A DNA stretch of 60,034 bases from Streptomyces ipomoeae 91-03. Lineage in GTDB: Bacteria; Actinomycetota; Actinomycetes; Streptomycetales; Streptomycetaceae. The position numbers were made by a program, and so were the translations under genes. Below the pieces are notes generated by a model. The model was not told where the DNA came from and searched no databases. It saw only the letters and a program-made list of their open reading frames with translations. Each line of letters begins with the position of its first letter. The first letter of the stretch is position 1. The stretch is from positions 1 to 60,034 of the forward strand of contig NZ_AEJC01000297.1 in the NCBI RefSeq assembly GCF_000317595.1. The letters are read 5' to 3'. Positions 1 through 8,835 of the stretch are shown in pieces.

Positions 1-2
1 CG

Positions 3-626
3 CACTTCGCGGTCCTGTCCACCGGCGAGAAGATCGACTCCCCCCGGTTCCTGCGCCGGGCGGAGAAGAAGCAGAAGAAGGCCCAGCGCGAGCTGTCCCG
101 CAAACAGAAGGGATCGAAGAACCGCGAGAAGGCCCGCCTGAAGGTCGCCCGCGCCCACGCCAAGGTCACCGACGCCCGCAAAGAGTTCCACCACCAGCTC
201 TCCACCCGCCTGATCTCCGAGAACCAAGGGATCGCCGTGGAGAGCCTGTCGGTGGCGGGACTGGCGCGCGCGAAGCTGGCCAAGAGCGTGCACGACGCCG
301 GCTGGTCGCAGTTCGTGAACATACTGGAGTACAAAGCCGCGCGGTACGGGCGCACCCTGATCAGGATCGGCCGGTTCGAGTCGACCTCCCAGACCTGCTC
401 CACCTGCGGCACCGTGGACGGGCCCAAACCCCTCGACGTCCGGGAGTGGACCTGCACCGCCTGTGGCACCGTCCACGACCGGGACCACAACGCCGCACTC
501 AATATCAAGACGGCCGCCGGACTGGCGGCATCGGCCTGCGGAGCGCCGGTAAGACCAGAACCCGTTCTGGCACAGCACGAAGAAGCAGGAAGCCATGGAT
601 TCCAGACCGGAAACCGTGCCGCGTAG
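3..626 (+). CDS. tnpB: IS605/IS1341-type TnpB RNA-guided nuclease, C-terminal part
   Basis: The frame is already open at the window edge, so only the last 207 residues are seen and the start lies upstream. TnpB proteins are compact RuvC nucleases guided by an RNA made from the element's right end. Visible here are the RuvC glutamate (VESLSVAGLAR), a four-cysteine zinc ribbon (CSTCGT, then CTACGT about 25 residues later) and the final RuvC aspartate (HDRDHNAALNI). The stop is followed by the element's terminal hairpin and then by foreign coding sequence (a CHRD gene). No TnpA (Y1) transposase is visible, but it could lie upstream. The visible domains look intact; whether the full protein is active cannot be judged from this part. 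Confidence 0.92.
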   Translation, partial: HFAVLSTGEKIDSPRFLRRAEKKQKKAQRELSRKQKGSKNREKARLKVARAHAKVTDARKEFHHQLSTRLISENQGIAVESLSVAGLARAKLAKSVHDAGWSQFVNILEYKAARYGRTLIRIGRFESTSQTCSTCGTVDGPKPLDVREWTCTACGTVHDRDHNAALNIKTAAGLAASACGAPVRPEPVLAQHEEAGSHGFQTGNRAA

Positions 627-685
627 CGGCACAGCAACCAGTCGGGAAGGCCAGAATCCTCGGGCTTCAGCCCGAGGTGCAAGTC
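627..685 (+). mobile_element. Right end of the TnpB element, with terminal hairpin (probable omega-RNA 3' region)
   Basis: A perfect 8-bp stem (CCTCGGGC / GCCCGAGG) with a TTCA loop lies at 658-677, 32 bases after the tnpB stop. In this family the guide RNA scaffold spans the tnpB 3' end to the right end, and the guide is the flanking DNA just beyond it. The CHRD reading frame becomes recognisable at about 688, so the element should end near 680-688. The exact last base is inferred. Confidence 0.6.
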
Positions 686-687
686 AA

Positions 688-966
688 AAGCTCAGCGTCC
701 GCAACATCGCCAGCCCCACCGCGGCCCACATCCACATCGCCCCGAAGGGCGAGGCGGGCCCCGTCGCCGTCCAGCTCAAGACACCGCCCAAGAACGGCTC
801 GGTCAGCGGCTGCATCCAAGCCAAGTGCGACCAGAACCCCGGCAACGCCACGACGGTGCTGACGTTCTGGGAACTCCAGGGCATCAAGCAGAACGCCTTC
901 CTCTTCTACGCCAACGTCCACAACGCGAAGTTCCCCAACGGCGCCATCCGCGGCCAACTCGCCTAG
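688..966 (+). pseudogene. CHRD-domain protein, 3' fragment disrupted by the TnpB element
   Basis: This frame encodes the C-terminal part of a CHRD domain (a beta-rich domain, first seen in chordin and common in secreted bacterial proteins). Typical motifs are NIASPTAAHIHI, KNGSVSGC, TTVLTFWELQG and FYANVHNAKFPNGAIRGQL. The open frame continues upstream only through the insertion sequence hairpin, so the 5' part (normally with a signal peptide) must lie left of the mobile element, outside the window. The remaining 92 codons have no start of their own and a normal stop, and they end just before a shared terminator with gpmA. The intact protein was probably exported; this copy is broken. Confidence 0.75.
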
Positions 967-1003
967 CGAGCCGGAGCCCCCAAGACGGCCCCAGCCCAAC
1001 ACC

Positions 1004-1042
1004 AAGCCCCCTACCAACGGCGAACCCGCAGGTAGGGGGCTT
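1004..1042. terminator. Bidirectional terminator between the CHRD fragment and gpmA
   Basis: A perfect 12-bp stem (AAGCCCCCTACC / GGTAGGGGGCTT) with a 15-base loop sits between two convergent genes. The T- and A-flanked stem can serve both strands. Confidence 0.8.
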
Positions 1043-1054
1043 ACTGGTGTCGGC

Positions 1055-1816
1055 TTACTTCTTCTTGCCCTGGTTCTTGACCGCCTCGATGGCGGCTGCG
1101 GCGGCGTCGGGGTCGAGGTAGGTGCCGCCGGGGGTGAGGGGCTTGAAGTTGGCGTCCAGTTCGTAGGAGAGGGGGATGCCTGTGGGGATGTTGAGGCCGG
1201 CGATGTCGGCGTCGGAGATGTCGTCGAGGTGCTTGACGAGGGCGCGGAGCGAGTTCCCGTGTGCCGCGATCAGGACCGTGCGGCCGGCGAGGAGGTCGGG
1301 GACGATGCCGTCGTACCAGTACGGGAGCATGCGGGCCACGACGTCCTTCAGGCACTCCGTGCGCGGGCGGAGCTCCGGCGGGATGGTCGCGTAGCGCGCG
1401 TCGGCCGCCTGGGAGAACTCGGAGTCGTCCGCGAGCGGGGGCGGCGGGGTGTCGTACGAGCGGCGCCACAGCATGAACTGCTCCTCGCCGAACTCGGCGA
1501 GCGTCTGCGCCTTGTCCTTGCCCTGGAGGGCGCCGTAGTGGCGCTCGTTCAGGCGCCAGCTGCGGTGGACCGGGATCCAGTGGCGGTCCGCGGCCTCCAG
1601 CGCGAGCTGCGCGGTGCGGATGGCGCGCTTCTGGAGGGAGGTGTGCAGCACGTCCGGGAGCAGACCGGCGTCCTTCAGCAGCTCGCCGCCGCGCGTCGCC
1701 TCCTTCTCGCCCTTCGGAGTGAGGTTGACGTCCACCCAGCCGGTGAACAGGTTCTTCTCGTTCCACTCGCTCTCGCCGTGGCGGAGGAGGATCAGCTTGT
1801 ACGGTGCGTCGGCCAT
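1055..1816 (-). CDS. gpmA: 2,3-bisphosphoglycerate-dependent phosphoglycerate mutase
   Basis: Interconverts 3- and 2-phosphoglycerate in cytosolic glycolysis and gluconeogenesis. The histidine phosphatase signature [10 protein letters not shown] lies at about residues 8-17 and holds the phosphorylated His. [25 protein letters not shown] and the second catalytic His in [10 protein letters not shown] are all present. The ATG at 1816 gives 253 residues, the usual length for actinobacterial GpmA. The frame is open for 59 more codons upstream, but that extension is tandem-repeat DNA and does not look like protein. The lysine-rich end (NQGKKK) is normal for the family. The gene is divergent from the MFS gene and probably monocistronic. 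Confidence 0.97.
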   Translation of the reverse strand: MADAPYKLILLRHGESEWNEKNLFTGWVDVNLTPKGEKEATRGGELLKDAGLLPDVLHTSLQKRAIRTAQLALEAADRHWIPVHRSWRLNERHYGALQGKDKAQTLAEFGEEQFMLWRRSYDTPPPPLADDSEFSQAADARYATIPPELRPRTECLKDVVARMLPYWYDGIVPDLLAGRTVLIAAHGNSLRALVKHLDDISDADIAGLNIPTGIPLSYELDANFKPLTPGGTYLDPDAAAAAIEAVKNQGKKK

Positions 1817-1894
1817 GGCCCCGAGCGTAATCGACGCCCGTGAATGATCACCCGCCTGGCCGACAGGCGGACACGTCCCCCTATGTCCGCCCGT

Positions 1895-2000
1895 CACGGC
1901 CACCTCACAGCCACCCTCACGGCCACCCCCGGCCGTCATCACGGCCACCTCACAGCCACCCTCACGGCCACCCCCGGCCGTCATCACGGCCACCTCACGG
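1895..2000. repeat. 45-bp direct tandem repeat upstream of gpmA
   Basis: Two full copies (1895-1939 and 1940-1984) and a 16-base partial copy of a 45-bp unit beginning CACGGCCACCTCACAG. It lies in the divergent gap between gpmA and the MFS gene, about 80 bases upstream of the gpmA start. It has no recognisable coding role. Copy number may vary between strains. Confidence 0.85.
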
Positions 2001-2170
2001 CCGTCCTCCTGTCCGGCCCATGGCCGCCCTCGTCTCCGTCCTGGTGTCCGGCCCGATGTCGCCCCTGGCAGTTGACCGGTCTGTTAATTGGGTGGTCCGG
2101 TCGAGAGGGGGTTCGTAAGTTGTGGTCACTGTCTGAGCCGCTTACTTGCGTACGTCCATGGGGGACCCTT

Positions 2171-3691
2171 ATGCCACTCACCGCTGCCAGACGCGCCGTC
2201 CGGGAGTCCGTCTCGGGGCTGCCCCGCGAGTTCTGGTGGCTGTGGACCAGCACGCTCGTCAATCGGCTGGGCGCGTTCGTGGCCACGTTCATGGCGCTGT
2301 ACCTGACCTTGGACCGCGGGTACTCCGCCTCGTACGCCGGGCTCGTGGCCTCGTTGCACGGGCTCGGCGGCGTGATCTCCTCGCTCGGCGCCGGGGTGAT
2401 GGCCGACCGGCTCGGGCGGCGGCCCACACTCCTCGTCTCGCAGGCCTCGACCGCCGTCTCCGTCGCGCTGCTCGGCTTCGTACGGGACCCGGTGGCGATC
2501 GCCGCGGTGGCGTTCCTCGTGGGGGCGACCAGCAACGCCTCCCGGCCGGCGGTGCAGGCGATGATGGCGGACATCGTGCGCCCGGAGGACCGCGTACGCG
2601 CGTTCTCCCTCAACTACTGGGCCATCAACCTCGGCTTCGCCGTCTCCTCCATGGCCGCCGGGTTCATCGCCGAGGTCAGTTATCGCGCCGGGTTCCTGAT
2701 CGAGGCCGGTATGACGTTCGTCTGCGCGGTCGTCGTCTTCCTGAAGCTGCCCGAGTCACGGCCGGAACGTACGGCCGTGGAGAAGGCCGGGGAATCCGGC
2801 GAGGCCGGGGAGCCCGACGAGGTCGGGCTGGGGGCCGTTGTGCGCGACGGGCGGTTCATGGGCGTCGTCGGGTTGTCGTTCCTCGTCGCGCTGATCTTCC
2901 AGCAGGGGGCGGTGGGGCTGCCGGTCGCGATGGGCGAGGCAGGGTTCACGCCCGCCGACTACGGTCTGGCCATCGCCGTCAACGGCGTCCTGATCGTCGC
3001 CCTCCAGCTCCCCGTCACCCGTTTCATCGAACACCGGGATCCGGGACGGCTCCTCGTCATCTCCTCCATGCTCGCCGGGTACGGCTTCGGCCTCACCGCC
3101 TTCGCCGGCTCGCTCGGCGTCTTCGTCCTCACCGTCTGCGTCTGGACCCTCGCCGAGATCATCAACGCGCCGACCCAGACGGGTGTCGTCGTACGTCTTT
3201 CTCCCGTGCACGGCCGGGGGCGCTACCAGGGCATGTACACCATGTCCTGGTCCGTCGCCGCGCTCGTCGCTCCGCTCATGTCCGGCGTCGTCATCGACAG
3301 CTGGGGCGCGGAGTGGCTGTGGGGGTTGTGCGCGGTGGTGGGGACGTCGGCGGGAGTGGGGTACTGGGTGTTGATGCGGGGGATGCCGGTGGTGGAGGAG
3401 ACCGCGCGGAAGTCGGTGAAGTCGGTGGAGGACCCGACCGAGGCCGAGACGGAGACGGTGGAGGACCCGACCGAGGCCGAGACGGAGACGGTGGAGGGCC
3501 CGACCGAGGCCGAGACGGAGACGAAGACGGAGACGGAGACGGAGACGGAGGCGGAGGCGGAGACGGAGGCGGAGGCGGAGATCGACGCTGAGACAGAGTC
3601 TGAGATCGAGCCCGAGGCCGACATCGAGACCAAGGCCGAGATCGAGCCCGAGATCGAGATCGAGATCAAGGCCCGCATGGGCTCGGCCTGA
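2171..3691 (+). CDS. MFS transporter with acidic repeat tail
   Basis: A 12-helix-type major facilitator exporter of unknown substrate in the cell membrane. The start at 2171 (MPLTAARRAV) places the first helix correctly; the longer upstream frame is low-complexity repeat DNA. The MFS loop 2-3 signature is clear (GVMADRLGRRPTLLVSQA), as is the matching motif in the second half (VTRFIEHRDPGRLL). After the last membrane segment comes a highly acidic C-terminal tail of about 90 residues. It contains three 11-residue repeats (VEDPTEAETET), then Glu/Thr/Ala-rich runs. This tail is not part of the family core and is encoded by DNA repeats, so its length is probably unstable. The gene is divergent from gpmA and convergent with the YbjN gene. 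Confidence 0.93.
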   Translation: MPLTAARRAVRESVSGLPREFWWLWTSTLVNRLGAFVATFMALYLTLDRGYSASYAGLVASLHGLGGVISSLGAGVMADRLGRRPTLLVSQASTAVSVALLGFVRDPVAIAAVAFLVGATSNASRPAVQAMMADIVRPEDRVRAFSLNYWAINLGFAVSSMAAGFIAEVSYRAGFLIEAGMTFVCAVVVFLKLPESRPERTAVEKAGESGEAGEPDEVGLGAVVRDGRFMGVVGLSFLVALIFQQGAVGLPVAMGEAGFTPADYGLAIAVNGVLIVALQLPVTRFIEHRDPGRLLVISSMLAGYGFGLTAFAGSLGVFVLTVCVWTLAEIINAPTQTGVVVRLSPVHGRGRYQGMYTMSWSVAALVAPLMSGVVIDSWGAEWLWGLCAVVGTSAGVGYWVLMRGMPVVEETARKSVKSVEDPTEAETETVEDPTEAETETVEGPTEAETETKTETETETEAEAETEAEAEIDAETESEIEPEADIETKAEIEPEIEIEIKARMGSA

Positions 3692-3727
3692 ACGCCCCCT
3701 AGCGCATCAGTAGAGGCAGGGAGGAGG

Positions 3728-4240
3728 TCATCCCCGGCCATTTCCCTCCGAGTTGCCGGAGTCGCGCGTCAGGTGGCTGAACGCCTCCAGGTTGCGGGTG
3801 GACTCCCCGCGCGACACACGCCACGCGTACTCCTTGCGGATGGCGGTTGCGAAACCCAGTTCGAGGAGGGTGTTGAAGGCGCCGTCCGCTGCCTCCAGGA
3901 CCTGGCCCAGGAGGGCGTCGACGGCCTCGGGGGTGACGGCGGAGAGGGGCAGCTTGGCCGTGACGTAGATGTCGCCGAGGCGGTCGACGGCGTAACTCAC
4001 GCCGTACAGCTTGAGGTTGCGCTCCAGGAGCCAGCGGTGGACGCCGGCCTCGTTCTCGTCGGGGTGGCGGATGACGAAGGCGTTGAGGGAGAGGGTGTGC
4101 TTGCCGACGATCAGCGAAACGGTCGTCGAGAGTTTGCGGGTGCCGGGGAGTTTGACGACGTAGTTGCCGGGGTCCGGGCTCTCCCACTCCAGTTCGGCCT
4201 CGGTGAGGACCTGTTCGATGATCGACGCTGCGTCAGCCAT
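3728..4240 (-). CDS. YbjN domain-containing protein
   Basis: A 170-residue protein of the YbjN family, which has a fold like type III secretion chaperones and no assigned biochemical role. The N-terminal half (SIIEQVLTEAELEW, then LSTTVSLIVGKHTLSLNAFVIRHP) and the central RWLLERNLKLYGV segment match the family. There is no signal peptide or membrane segment, so it is expected to be cytosolic. It lies 30 bases upstream of nothing it could share a promoter with except mshA, which follows on the same strand after a short gap (the gene starts at 4240 and mshA ends at 4271). This YbjN-mshA neighbourhood is conserved in Streptomyces. Confidence 0.88.
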   Translation of the reverse strand: MADAASIIEQVLTEAELEWESPDPGNYVVKLPGTRKLSTTVSLIVGKHTLSLNAFVIRHPDENEAGVHRWLLERNLKLYGVSYAVDRLGDIYVTAKLPLSAVTPEAVDALLGQVLEAADGAFNTLLELGFATAIRKEYAWRVSRGESTRNLEAFSHLTRDSGNSEGNGRG

Positions 4241-4270
4241 GGGGCGAGGGTACCCGCCGGTAGGCGGTTG

Positions 4271-5611
4271 TCAGCCGTGGTGGGCGCGGAGGCCGTGGCG
4301 GCGGTGGTCGTGGGTGGCGGCCGTATAGACGTCGGCGGTGGCCCTGGCGGCCGTGTCCCAGCCGAAGGACTCGGCGTGGCGGGCGGCGGCCTCGCCCATA
4401 CGGGCGGGGAGGACGGGGTCGTCGGCGAAATCGCGCAGCACGCGCGCGTACGCGACGGGATCGTGGCCCTGGACCAGGATGCCGGTCTGTCCGTCGCGCA
4501 CGGCGACCGGGAGGCCGCCGACCGCGGCCGCCAGCACCGGCGTACCCGTCGCCTGCGCCTCGATGGCGACGAGCCCGAAGGACTCGCTGTACGACGGCAT
4601 GACCAGCACGGACGCCGCCCGGAACCAGTCCGCGAGCTGCTCCTGGCCGACGGGCGGCCGGAAGCGTACGACGTCGGCGATGCCGAGGCGGGCGGCCAGC
4701 TTCTGCAGGCCTTCCGGCTTCGCGAGGCCGCTGCCGCTCGGTCCGCCGACCACCGGTACGACGATCCGCGACCGCAGCTCGGGGCGCTCGTCGAGGAGAA
4801 CGGCCACGGCGCGCAGGAGTACGTCGGGGGCCTTGAGGGGCTGGATACGGCCGGCGAAGAGGGGGATCAGCGCGTCCTGGGGCAGTCCGAGGCGGGCACG
4901 GGCCGCCGCACGTCCGTCAGCGGGGCGGAAACGGTCGAGGTTGACGCCCGGGTGGACGACGGCGACCTTGGCACGGTCGGCGTCGTAGTGGCGTACGAGT
5001 TCGTCGGCCTCCTCCGCCGTGTTGGCTATGAGGCGGTCGGCGGCGCGTACGACCTGGGTCTCGCCGATGACGCGGGCGGCGGGCTCGGGGGTGTCGTCAT
5101 CGGCGAGCGAGGCGTTCTTGACCTTGGCCATGGTGTGCATGGCGTGCACCAGGGGCACGCCCCAGCGTTCGGCGGCGAGCCAGCCGACGTGGCCGGAGAG
5201 CCAGTAGTGCGAGTGGACCAGGTCGTAGTAGCCCGGGCGGTGGCCCGCCCAGGCCTGCATCACCCCGTGCGTGAACGCGCACAGCTGCGCCGGCAGATCC
5301 TCCTTGGCCAGCCCTTCGTACGGTCCCGCGTCGACGTGCCGGACCAGTACGCCGGGGGCCAGCTCGACCGTCGGGGGGAGGGCGCCGGTCGTGGCCCGGG
5401 TGAAGATCTCCACCTCGATACCCAGTTCGGCGAGCCGCTGCGCCAGCTCCACGATGTATACGTTCATCCCGCCGGCATCGCCCGTGCCCGGCTGGTGGAG
5501 CGGTGAGGTGTGCACCGACAGCATCGCCACGCGACGCGGTTTCCTGTGCAATCTGAGCCGTGACGCGGCGGTCGAAGAGCGTCGCCCGAGCCTGCTGACG
5601 TACTGGCTCAC
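4271..5611 (-). CDS. mshA: D-inositol-3-phosphate glycosyltransferase (mycothiol synthesis)
   Basis: Catalyses the first step of mycothiol synthesis, joining N-acetylglucosamine from UDP-GlcNAc to inositol-3-phosphate. It is a GT4-family GT-B enzyme of 446 residues. The N-terminal domain begins [20 protein letters not shown] with [15 protein letters not shown], the sugar-acceptor region. The C-terminal domain carries the E-x7-E nucleotide-sugar motif in [18 protein letters not shown]. The GTG start ([11 protein letters not shown]) is typical of Streptomyces MshA. Mycothiol is the main low-molecular-weight thiol of actinobacteria, which supports the taxonomic call. Confidence 0.96.
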   Translation of the reverse strand: MSQYVSRLGRRSSTAASRLRLHRKPRRVAMLSVHTSPLHQPGTGDAGGMNVYIVELAQRLAELGIEVEIFTRATTGALPPTVELAPGVLVRHVDAGPYEGLAKEDLPAQLCAFTHGVMQAWAGHRPGYYDLVHSHYWLSGHVGWLAAERWGVPLVHAMHTMAKVKNASLADDDTPEPAARVIGETQVVRAADRLIANTAEEADELVRHYDADRAKVAVVHPGVNLDRFRPADGRAAARARLGLPQDALIPLFAGRIQPLKAPDVLLRAVAVLLDERPELRSRIVVPVVGGPSGSGLAKPEGLQKLAARLGIADVVRFRPPVGQEQLADWFRAASVLVMPSYSESFGLVAIEAQATGTPVLAAAVGGLPVAVRDGQTGILVQGHDPVAYARVLRDFADDPVLPARMGEAAARHAESFGWDTAARATADVYTAATHDHRRHGLRAHHG

Positions 5612-5864
5612 GTGGCGTTCCTCCTTGCTCCGGGCATGCCATGGAGAGGGCCTGGGGTCCCTCTGCGGGCGTCAACACCGGAGGAGGCTGTTCCATTTCC
5701 CCTTTGCAGAATTATTACGGAGGCTCGCTCAACCGTTCGAGAGATTTCAACCGCTGGAGAGGTTGGGGCGTGAGGGGACGCCCTGTCCTTGAGCACTCAC
5801 ACCAACCGGCGGCCCACACCAACCGGCGGCGTCCCCTGACCCCCGGCCCACTTACCCTCATCCC
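5612..5864. other. Divergent intergenic region, mshA / methyltransferase
   Basis: About 250 bases without a gene. It must hold the mshA promoter (reading left) and the methyltransferase promoter (reading right). Two related segments, CAACCGTTCGAGAG and CAACCGCTGGAGAG, lie 22 bases apart near 5730-5765 and could be a paired regulator site. Nothing else is recognisable. Confidence 0.4.
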
Positions 5865-6665
5865 ATGGCCCCCCATCCCGTCGGCACCGTGACGCGCGGC
5901 ACCACCAACCCCAACCGCCTGCGCCGCATGGACCGCTGGATCGCCGCCACCCATGGCGCGGAACTCCGCCGCGCCACCACACCCCTCGCCGTGGACCTCG
6001 GCTACGGCGCCGCCCCCTGGACGGCGGTCGAACTGCTCCGGCGCCTGCGCGCGACAGCGCCCCGTACCGAGGTGGTCGGCGTGGAGATCGACCCCGCGAG
6101 GGTCGCGGCGGCGCAACCGTACGAGTGCGAGGGGCTGGCCTTCCGGCACGGCGGCTTCGAGGTGCCGGTACCGGGTCGCCCGACCCTCATCCGAGCGGCG
6201 AACGTACTGCGCCAGTACGACGAGGAAGAGGTCGCCGCCGTCTGGGAACGCCTGTGCGCCCGCCTGGCACCGGCCTCGCCCCGGGCGTCCGGCGGCCTGC
6301 TGGTGGAGGGCACGTGCGACGAGGTCGGGCGGCGCCATGTCTGGGTGGCTCTCGGCCCGGAGGGCCCCCGTACGGTCACCTTCGCCACCCGGCTCGGTTC
6401 CCTGGAACGCCCCTCGGACCTCGCCGAACGTCTCCCGAAGGCCCTCATCCACCGCAATGTCCCCGGCGAACCCGTGCACGCCTTCCTCCGCGACTTCGAC
6501 CGCGCCTGGGCCTCGGCCGCGCCGTACGCCTCGTACGGCGCCCGCCAGCGGTGGATCCGCACGATCCAGGACCTGACCGCCGACTGGCCGATCCTGGACG
6601 GTCCGTCGCGCTGGCGTCAGGGCGAAGTCACGGTGACCTGGGAGGCGTTGGCGCCCCGGCTGTGA
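5865..6665 (+). CDS. SAM-dependent methyltransferase-like protein
   Basis: A 266-residue class I methyltransferase-like protein. The SAM-binding glycine motif is VDLGYGAAPWTAVELLRRL at about residues 45-63, followed by the acidic strand end VVGVEIDPARVAAA. After that the sequence diverges from well-known groups; the substrate is unknown. Conserved Streptomyces relatives are found beside mshA. The ATG at 5865 follows a C-rich leader without a strong ribosome site, so transcription may start close to the codon. It lies divergent from mshA and upstream of the NlpC gene, separated by a 278-base gap. Confidence 0.85.
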   Translation: MAPHPVGTVTRGTTNPNRLRRMDRWIAATHGAELRRATTPLAVDLGYGAAPWTAVELLRRLRATAPRTEVVGVEIDPARVAAAQPYECEGLAFRHGGFEVPVPGRPTLIRAANVLRQYDEEEVAAVWERLCARLAPASPRASGGLLVEGTCDEVGRRHVWVALGPEGPRTVTFATRLGSLERPSDLAERLPKALIHRNVPGEPVHAFLRDFDRAWASAAPYASYGARQRWIRTIQDLTADWPILDGPSRWRQGEVTVTWEALAPRL

Positions 6666-6943
6666 GCCGAGGTTGTCTCCACCACTCATTCGCATACGTA
6701 TTCCCATTCGGTGACGCAGCGCAACATTTCCGTGACGCACGGGAACGATCTCTCTGAGCCGTTCGTCACACAGTCGGTGGCGCTGCCATGCGAGAAGAAG
6801 CGAGGGGAAGCCAAGGGGGGCGAAGGGGTGGGAGTTCTTGCCCGCCTCTGTCGCAATGAGCGACGACATGGCACGATCACCCGGACGTCGGAAGTTACTG
6901 ATGGTTAATCAGTTCTGTTCTGTTGGGTTTGGGGGCAAGGGGC

Positions 6944-8095
6944 ATGGCAACCGGCAAGCGGAGCCTGGCCATGGCGGCCGTGGCCGTGGTCTGCGCGGTG
7001 ACCGTACTGGGCGCACCGATGACGGCGTACGCGAGCCAGAAGCAACCGACCGAACCCACCACCCCCACGCCGACCACGACACCCTCCCCTTCCGGCACGG
7101 GTGACGCGAACGGCACGGGCGGCGAGAGCGGTGCGGACCCGACGTCCACTCCCGTGACGAACGAGGAGTTGGAGGCCGTACGGAAGAAGCTGGAAGACCT
7201 CTACCACGACGCGGCGGTCGCCACGGACGCGTACAACGCGGCCGAGGAGAAGGCCGACAAGCAGTCCGCCGAGATCGTCGATCTGGCCCACGAGATCGTC
7301 AAGGGCCAGGAGAAGCTGGACAAATTGCAGAACCTGATCGGCGCCGCGGCCCGGGCGCAGTACAGGGGCGCCGCTCTCCCGGCCGAGGTGCAGCTGTGGC
7401 TGAGTGAGAACCCCCAGGAGTTCCTGGAGGGCGCGGACCGGCTGCGGCAGGGGCAGTTGGCGACCAAGGGGCTGCTCGCCGAGATGAACAGGACGCAGCA
7501 GGACCTGAAGCAGTACTCACAGGACGCGAACGCCCGCTGGGAGAAGTTGGAGGCCAACCGCAAGGCCAAGGAGAAGGCCAAGAAGAAGATCGAGAAGCAG
7601 ATCGCCGCCGCGGAGCAGTTGGAGGGCGAGCTGGAGGACGAGGAGCGGGAGCGGCTGGCGGAGTTGGAGAAGCAGGCCGCGCAGGAGTCGCAGGCGGCGT
7701 GGTTGAGCTCCGGCATCCTCGACGAGATCGACGGCAAGGCGTCCGAGCAGGGCAAGAAGGCCGTGAAGTTCGCCACGGACCAGATGGGCAAGCCGTACGA
7801 ATGGGGCGCCGAGGGCCCCGACACCTACGACTGCTCCGGCCTCACCAGCCAGGCCTGGGCCGCCGCCGGCGTGACCATACCGCGCACGTCCCAGGAGCAG
7901 TGGCGGCAGCTCAAGCACATCGACATCCAGGACACGCGCCCCGGAGACCTCATCATCTACAACTCCGACGCCAGTCACGTCGCCATGTACATGGGCGACG
8001 GCTCCGTCATCCACGCCCCCCGCCCGGGACGTACGGTGACGATCGCGGGCGCGGGTTCGATGCCGATCCTCGGGGTTGTACGACCGGACGCGTGA
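6944..8095 (+). CDS. Secreted NlpC/P60 peptidoglycan endopeptidase with coiled coil
   Basis: A cell-wall hydrolase of the C40 family, predicted to cleave gamma-D-Glu-diamino acid bonds outside the cell. The ATG at 6944 gives a signal peptide (MATGKRSLAMAAVAVV, with a likely cut after TAYA near residue 30). A Thr/Pro-rich linker follows, then a long Lys/Glu/Ala coiled coil (about residues 65-260). The C-terminal NlpC/P60 domain has the catalytic Cys in YDCSGLTSQAW, His in DASHVAMYMG and the third polar residue in VIHAPRPG. Coiled-coil plus NlpC resembles RipA/RpfB-type separation hydrolases. Earlier in-frame TTG codons exist but would spoil the signal peptide. Confidence 0.95.
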   Translation: MATGKRSLAMAAVAVVCAVTVLGAPMTAYASQKQPTEPTTPTPTTTPSPSGTGDANGTGGESGADPTSTPVTNEELEAVRKKLEDLYHDAAVATDAYNAAEEKADKQSAEIVDLAHEIVKGQEKLDKLQNLIGAAARAQYRGAALPAEVQLWLSENPQEFLEGADRLRQGQLATKGLLAEMNRTQQDLKQYSQDANARWEKLEANRKAKEKAKKKIEKQIAAAEQLEGELEDEERERLAELEKQAAQESQAAWLSSGILDEIDGKASEQGKKAVKFATDQMGKPYEWGAEGPDTYDCSGLTSQAWAAAGVTIPRTSQEQWRQLKHIDIQDTRPGDLIIYNSDASHVAMYMGDGSVIHAPRPGRTVTIAGAGSMPILGVVRPDA

Positions 8096-8835
8096 GGCGG
8101 GGGTCGGGCGGCACGGGGCGGTGGGCCGAGAACCACGGCCTGGGAGCCGAGGCCACAAGATCGGGACCCAAGGCTGGCGGCCGGGGGCCGAGAGCTGGGG
8201 GGCCGGGCGAACCCTGGAGGCCAAAGAGCCAGGGTCCGCGAGGGGAGACCAGAGTTGAGGCGGGGCCGGGGCCGGGGCACGAGTCGGCACTGAGGCCAAG
8301 GCCGAGACTGAGGCCAAGGCCAGAGCCGGGACTGAGACCGGGGCCTGGACGAGAGGCGAGGCCGGGGCCGGGGCCAAGACCGGGACCAAAGTCGGCACTG
8401 AGGCTGAGGCCGAGGCTGACGGTGCGCCCATGTTGCTGGACGGCGCCCTCCCCCACATCCGGACGGTGGCCTCGGCGCGACGCCCCCACCTGCGGCTTCC
8501 TCGAAGGGCACCCGGCGCTTGCCGGACGTGCCGAGCGGCACCCGCGTGAGCCACCCCACGTGACTCTCGACACGTTCCTGCCGCGGCTCAACCCCGGGTG
8601 CGTGACATTCGTCATCTCAAGGGAAAGCCCTGCCATGTCCAAGTGCGGTACAGGATGCGGCATATGACGGTGGCCGATTGCCGCCCGGTGCGCTGTCAAG
8701 CATTCCGTTGCGGCGGGGCCTGACGCTAAGGTCCCCGCACCGGGCATCCCCTGCTCGACGGAAGGTGAGAGCGCGGGGACGGGTCGAGACCCTCGGCCCG
8801 CCGTGCCCTCGGGGGGAGGGAAGGAACCCAAGACG
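8096..8835. other. Low-complexity intergenic region between the NlpC and PP2C genes
   Basis: About 740 bases. From 8260 to 8425 it is made of short GAGGCC, GGGGCC and GACTGAGACC-like units with strong purine bias on the plus strand. Long open frames cross it on both strands, but all are Gly/Pro/Arg-rich and look non-coding. A 10-codon frame at 8635 (MSKCGTGCGI) is the only peptide of note. No hairpin terminator was seen after the NlpC gene. Confidence 0.5.

Noticed and set aside
6666..6943. A c-di-AMP (ydaO-type) riboswitch in front of the NlpC/P60 gene
   Set aside because: Such switches control many Streptomyces wall hydrolases, but the conserved stem and GG-rich motifs could not be placed in this leader.
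8635..8667. A 10-codon Cys-containing frame (MSKCGTGCGI) that could be a leader peptide
   Set aside because: Too short to judge, with only a weak ribosome site and no attenuator hairpin behind it.
8007..8831. A 274-codon minus-strand frame in the gap before the PP2C gene
   Set aside because: Its Gly/Pro/Ser-rich repeats come from the low-complexity DNA; no domain, ribosome site or partner gene supports it.
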